NCBI GenBank assembly: GCA_022801735.1
Contig: JAAWSW010000066.1
Span: 1-6,570 of the forward strand
Direction of reading: 5' to 3'
DNA length: 6,570 nt
Source: Bacilli bacterium
Lineage (GTDB): Bacteria; Bacillota_I; Bacilli_A; RF39; UBA660
A program made the translations under genes and the position numbers. Under the pieces are notes generated by a model. The model ran no database searches and was not told where the DNA came from. It saw nothing but the letters and a program-made list of their open reading frames with translations. Shown one piece after another: positions 6,259 to 6,570 of the stretch (positions within the stretch are counted from its first letter, which is position 1; each line of letters opens with the position of its first letter).

Positions 6259-6417
6259 ATGATTTTAGGAATAATAGATAAATTAAATGAATGGATAGAA
6301 CCAGCAAAGGCATTTATAGAAAATAACCATAGTAATCCAATTTTATGGGTAGCCTTATTTTTAATAGGTTTAGCCGTTTTTGCATTAACTTATGGGGCAT
6401 TAAATAAAAATCAATAA
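6259..6417 (+). CDS. Small single-pass membrane protein (52 aa), co-transcribed with pcrA
   Basis: The ATG lies 4 bases after the pcrA stop codon, and its ribosome binding site AAAGGTG (6245-6251) lies inside the last pcrA codons, so the two genes are almost certainly one transcript with coupled translation. The product MILGIIDKLNEWIEPAKAFI (1-20) begins with what looks like an amphipathic helix, then has one strong membrane helix (about 27-48, from PILWVALFLIGLAVF onward) and ends in polar NKNQ. There is no signal cleavage site, Cys, or catalytic motif. I do not recognise the family. The good start signal, clean stop, in-operon position and a terminator right after it support it as a real gene. 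Its pairing with a DNA helicase is unexplained. Confidence 0.75.
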   Translation: MILGIIDKLNEWIEPAKAFIENNHSNPILWVALFLIGLAVFALTYGALNKNQ

Positions 6418-6432
6418 ATAAAAAAGCAAAAC

Positions 6433-6462
6433 AAGATAAACACATTAGTGTTTTCTTTTTTT
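6433..6462 (+). terminator. Rho-independent terminator of the pcrA operon
   Basis: AAGA-T-AAACAC (6433-6443, T6437 bulged) pairs with GTGTTTTCTT (6448-6457) around an ATTA loop, followed by T to 6462. It begins 15 bases after the stop of the small membrane-protein gene. Confidence 0.7.
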
Positions 6463-6479
6463 ATTTACTTTAACCTAAT

Positions 6480-6507
6480 TTTTACACACATTTTACAGAC
6501 TTTTACA
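6480..6507 (+). repeat. Three TTTTACA direct repeats at 10-11 base spacing
   Basis: TTTTACA occurs at 6480-6486, 6491-6497 and 6501-6507, one DNA helical turn apart, ending 19 bases before the -35 box at 6527. Copies on the same face of the helix could be a regulator site or a phased A/T bend aiding the downstream promoter. T-rich sequence is common here, so chance is not excluded. Confidence 0.5.
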
Positions 6508-6526
6508 ACCTAAAGTATTGAAATAA

Positions 6527-6558
6527 TTGACAAAGTAGGGGGGGGGGGGGGGTATAAT
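6527..6558 (+). promoter_or_regulatory. Promoter with a poly(G) spacer, candidate phase-variable switch
   Basis: TTGACA (6527-6532) and TATAAT (6553-6558) are both perfect consensus boxes. The 20-base spacer is AAGTA plus 15 G. Optimal spacing for the vegetative sigma factor is about 17, which would need 12 G. As sequenced, the promoter is predicted to be weak or off, and gain or loss of G by slippage would tune or switch it. Transcription would start near 6565, and the regulated gene lies beyond the window. The layout is the same in principle as the poly(G) spacer of the Neisseria porA promoter. An alternative reading is that the ATG at 6557-6559 is a start codon with the G run as a Shine-Dalgarno-like element; only 4 codons are visible. 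Confidence 0.75.
6538..6552 (+). repeat. Homopolymer G15 tract
   Basis: There are fifteen uninterrupted G by direct count, in sequence of under 30% G+C where no other G or C run exceeds about 5. It fills the -35/-10 spacer of the promoter at 6527-6558. Such tracts are hypermutable in length and can fold into quadruplex structures. Read errors also concentrate in them, so the exact count may not be reliable. Confidence 0.9.
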
Positions 6559-6570
6559 GGTAAAAGAATA

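Overview
The window is very AT-rich (roughly 28-30% G+C by eye, apart from the first 120 bases), A-ending codons dominate, and ribosome binding sites are of the AGGAG type. TGG is used for Trp and TGA works as a stop. Together with the gene content (PcrA-type helicase, TasA-like exported protein with a short hydrophobic leader, M23 endopeptidase, NMT1-like binding protein) this suggests an uncultured low-GC Firmicute of the class Bacilli, such as the gut RF39/Erysipelotrichia-like lineages. That placement is inference from style, not from a marker gene.

Layout, left to right. Bases 1-207 begin with a patch of about 52% G+C that does not match the rest and holds only partial, unassignable open frames. 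Next, on the minus strand, is an NMT1/THI5-like substrate-binding protein gene (244-1056) whose C-terminus seems cut short towards that patch. A compact divergent promoter region (1057-1171) separates it from a plus-strand PRiA4_ORF3-family gene (1172-1717). A strong hairpin terminator runs into a 17-T tract, and this tract also lies in the spacer of a candidate promoter for a large exported surface protein (1872-3185). That gene converges on an M23 peptidase gene (3213-4031, minus, TTG start), with a shared bidirectional terminator between them. The M23 gene is divergent from pcrA (4176-6254, plus). Four bases after pcrA comes a 52-residue single-pass membrane protein gene (6259-6417), followed by a terminator.

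The most striking element is at the right edge. A consensus -35 (TTGACA, 6527-6532) and a consensus -10 (TATAAT, 6553-6558) are separated by a 20-base spacer whose last 15 bases are all G. Slippage in such a tract would change promoter spacing, the classic design of a phase-variable promoter, and three TTTTACA repeats spaced 10-11 bases apart lie just upstream. The gene it drives is outside the window. The T17 tract before the surface-protein gene may be a second, weaker example of the same idea.

No RNA genes, CRISPR arrays, complete insertion sequences or replication origins were recognised. The genes do not form a single pathway. They look like a stretch of chromosome carrying one housekeeping repair operon (pcrA plus the small membrane protein) and several envelope or surface functions.
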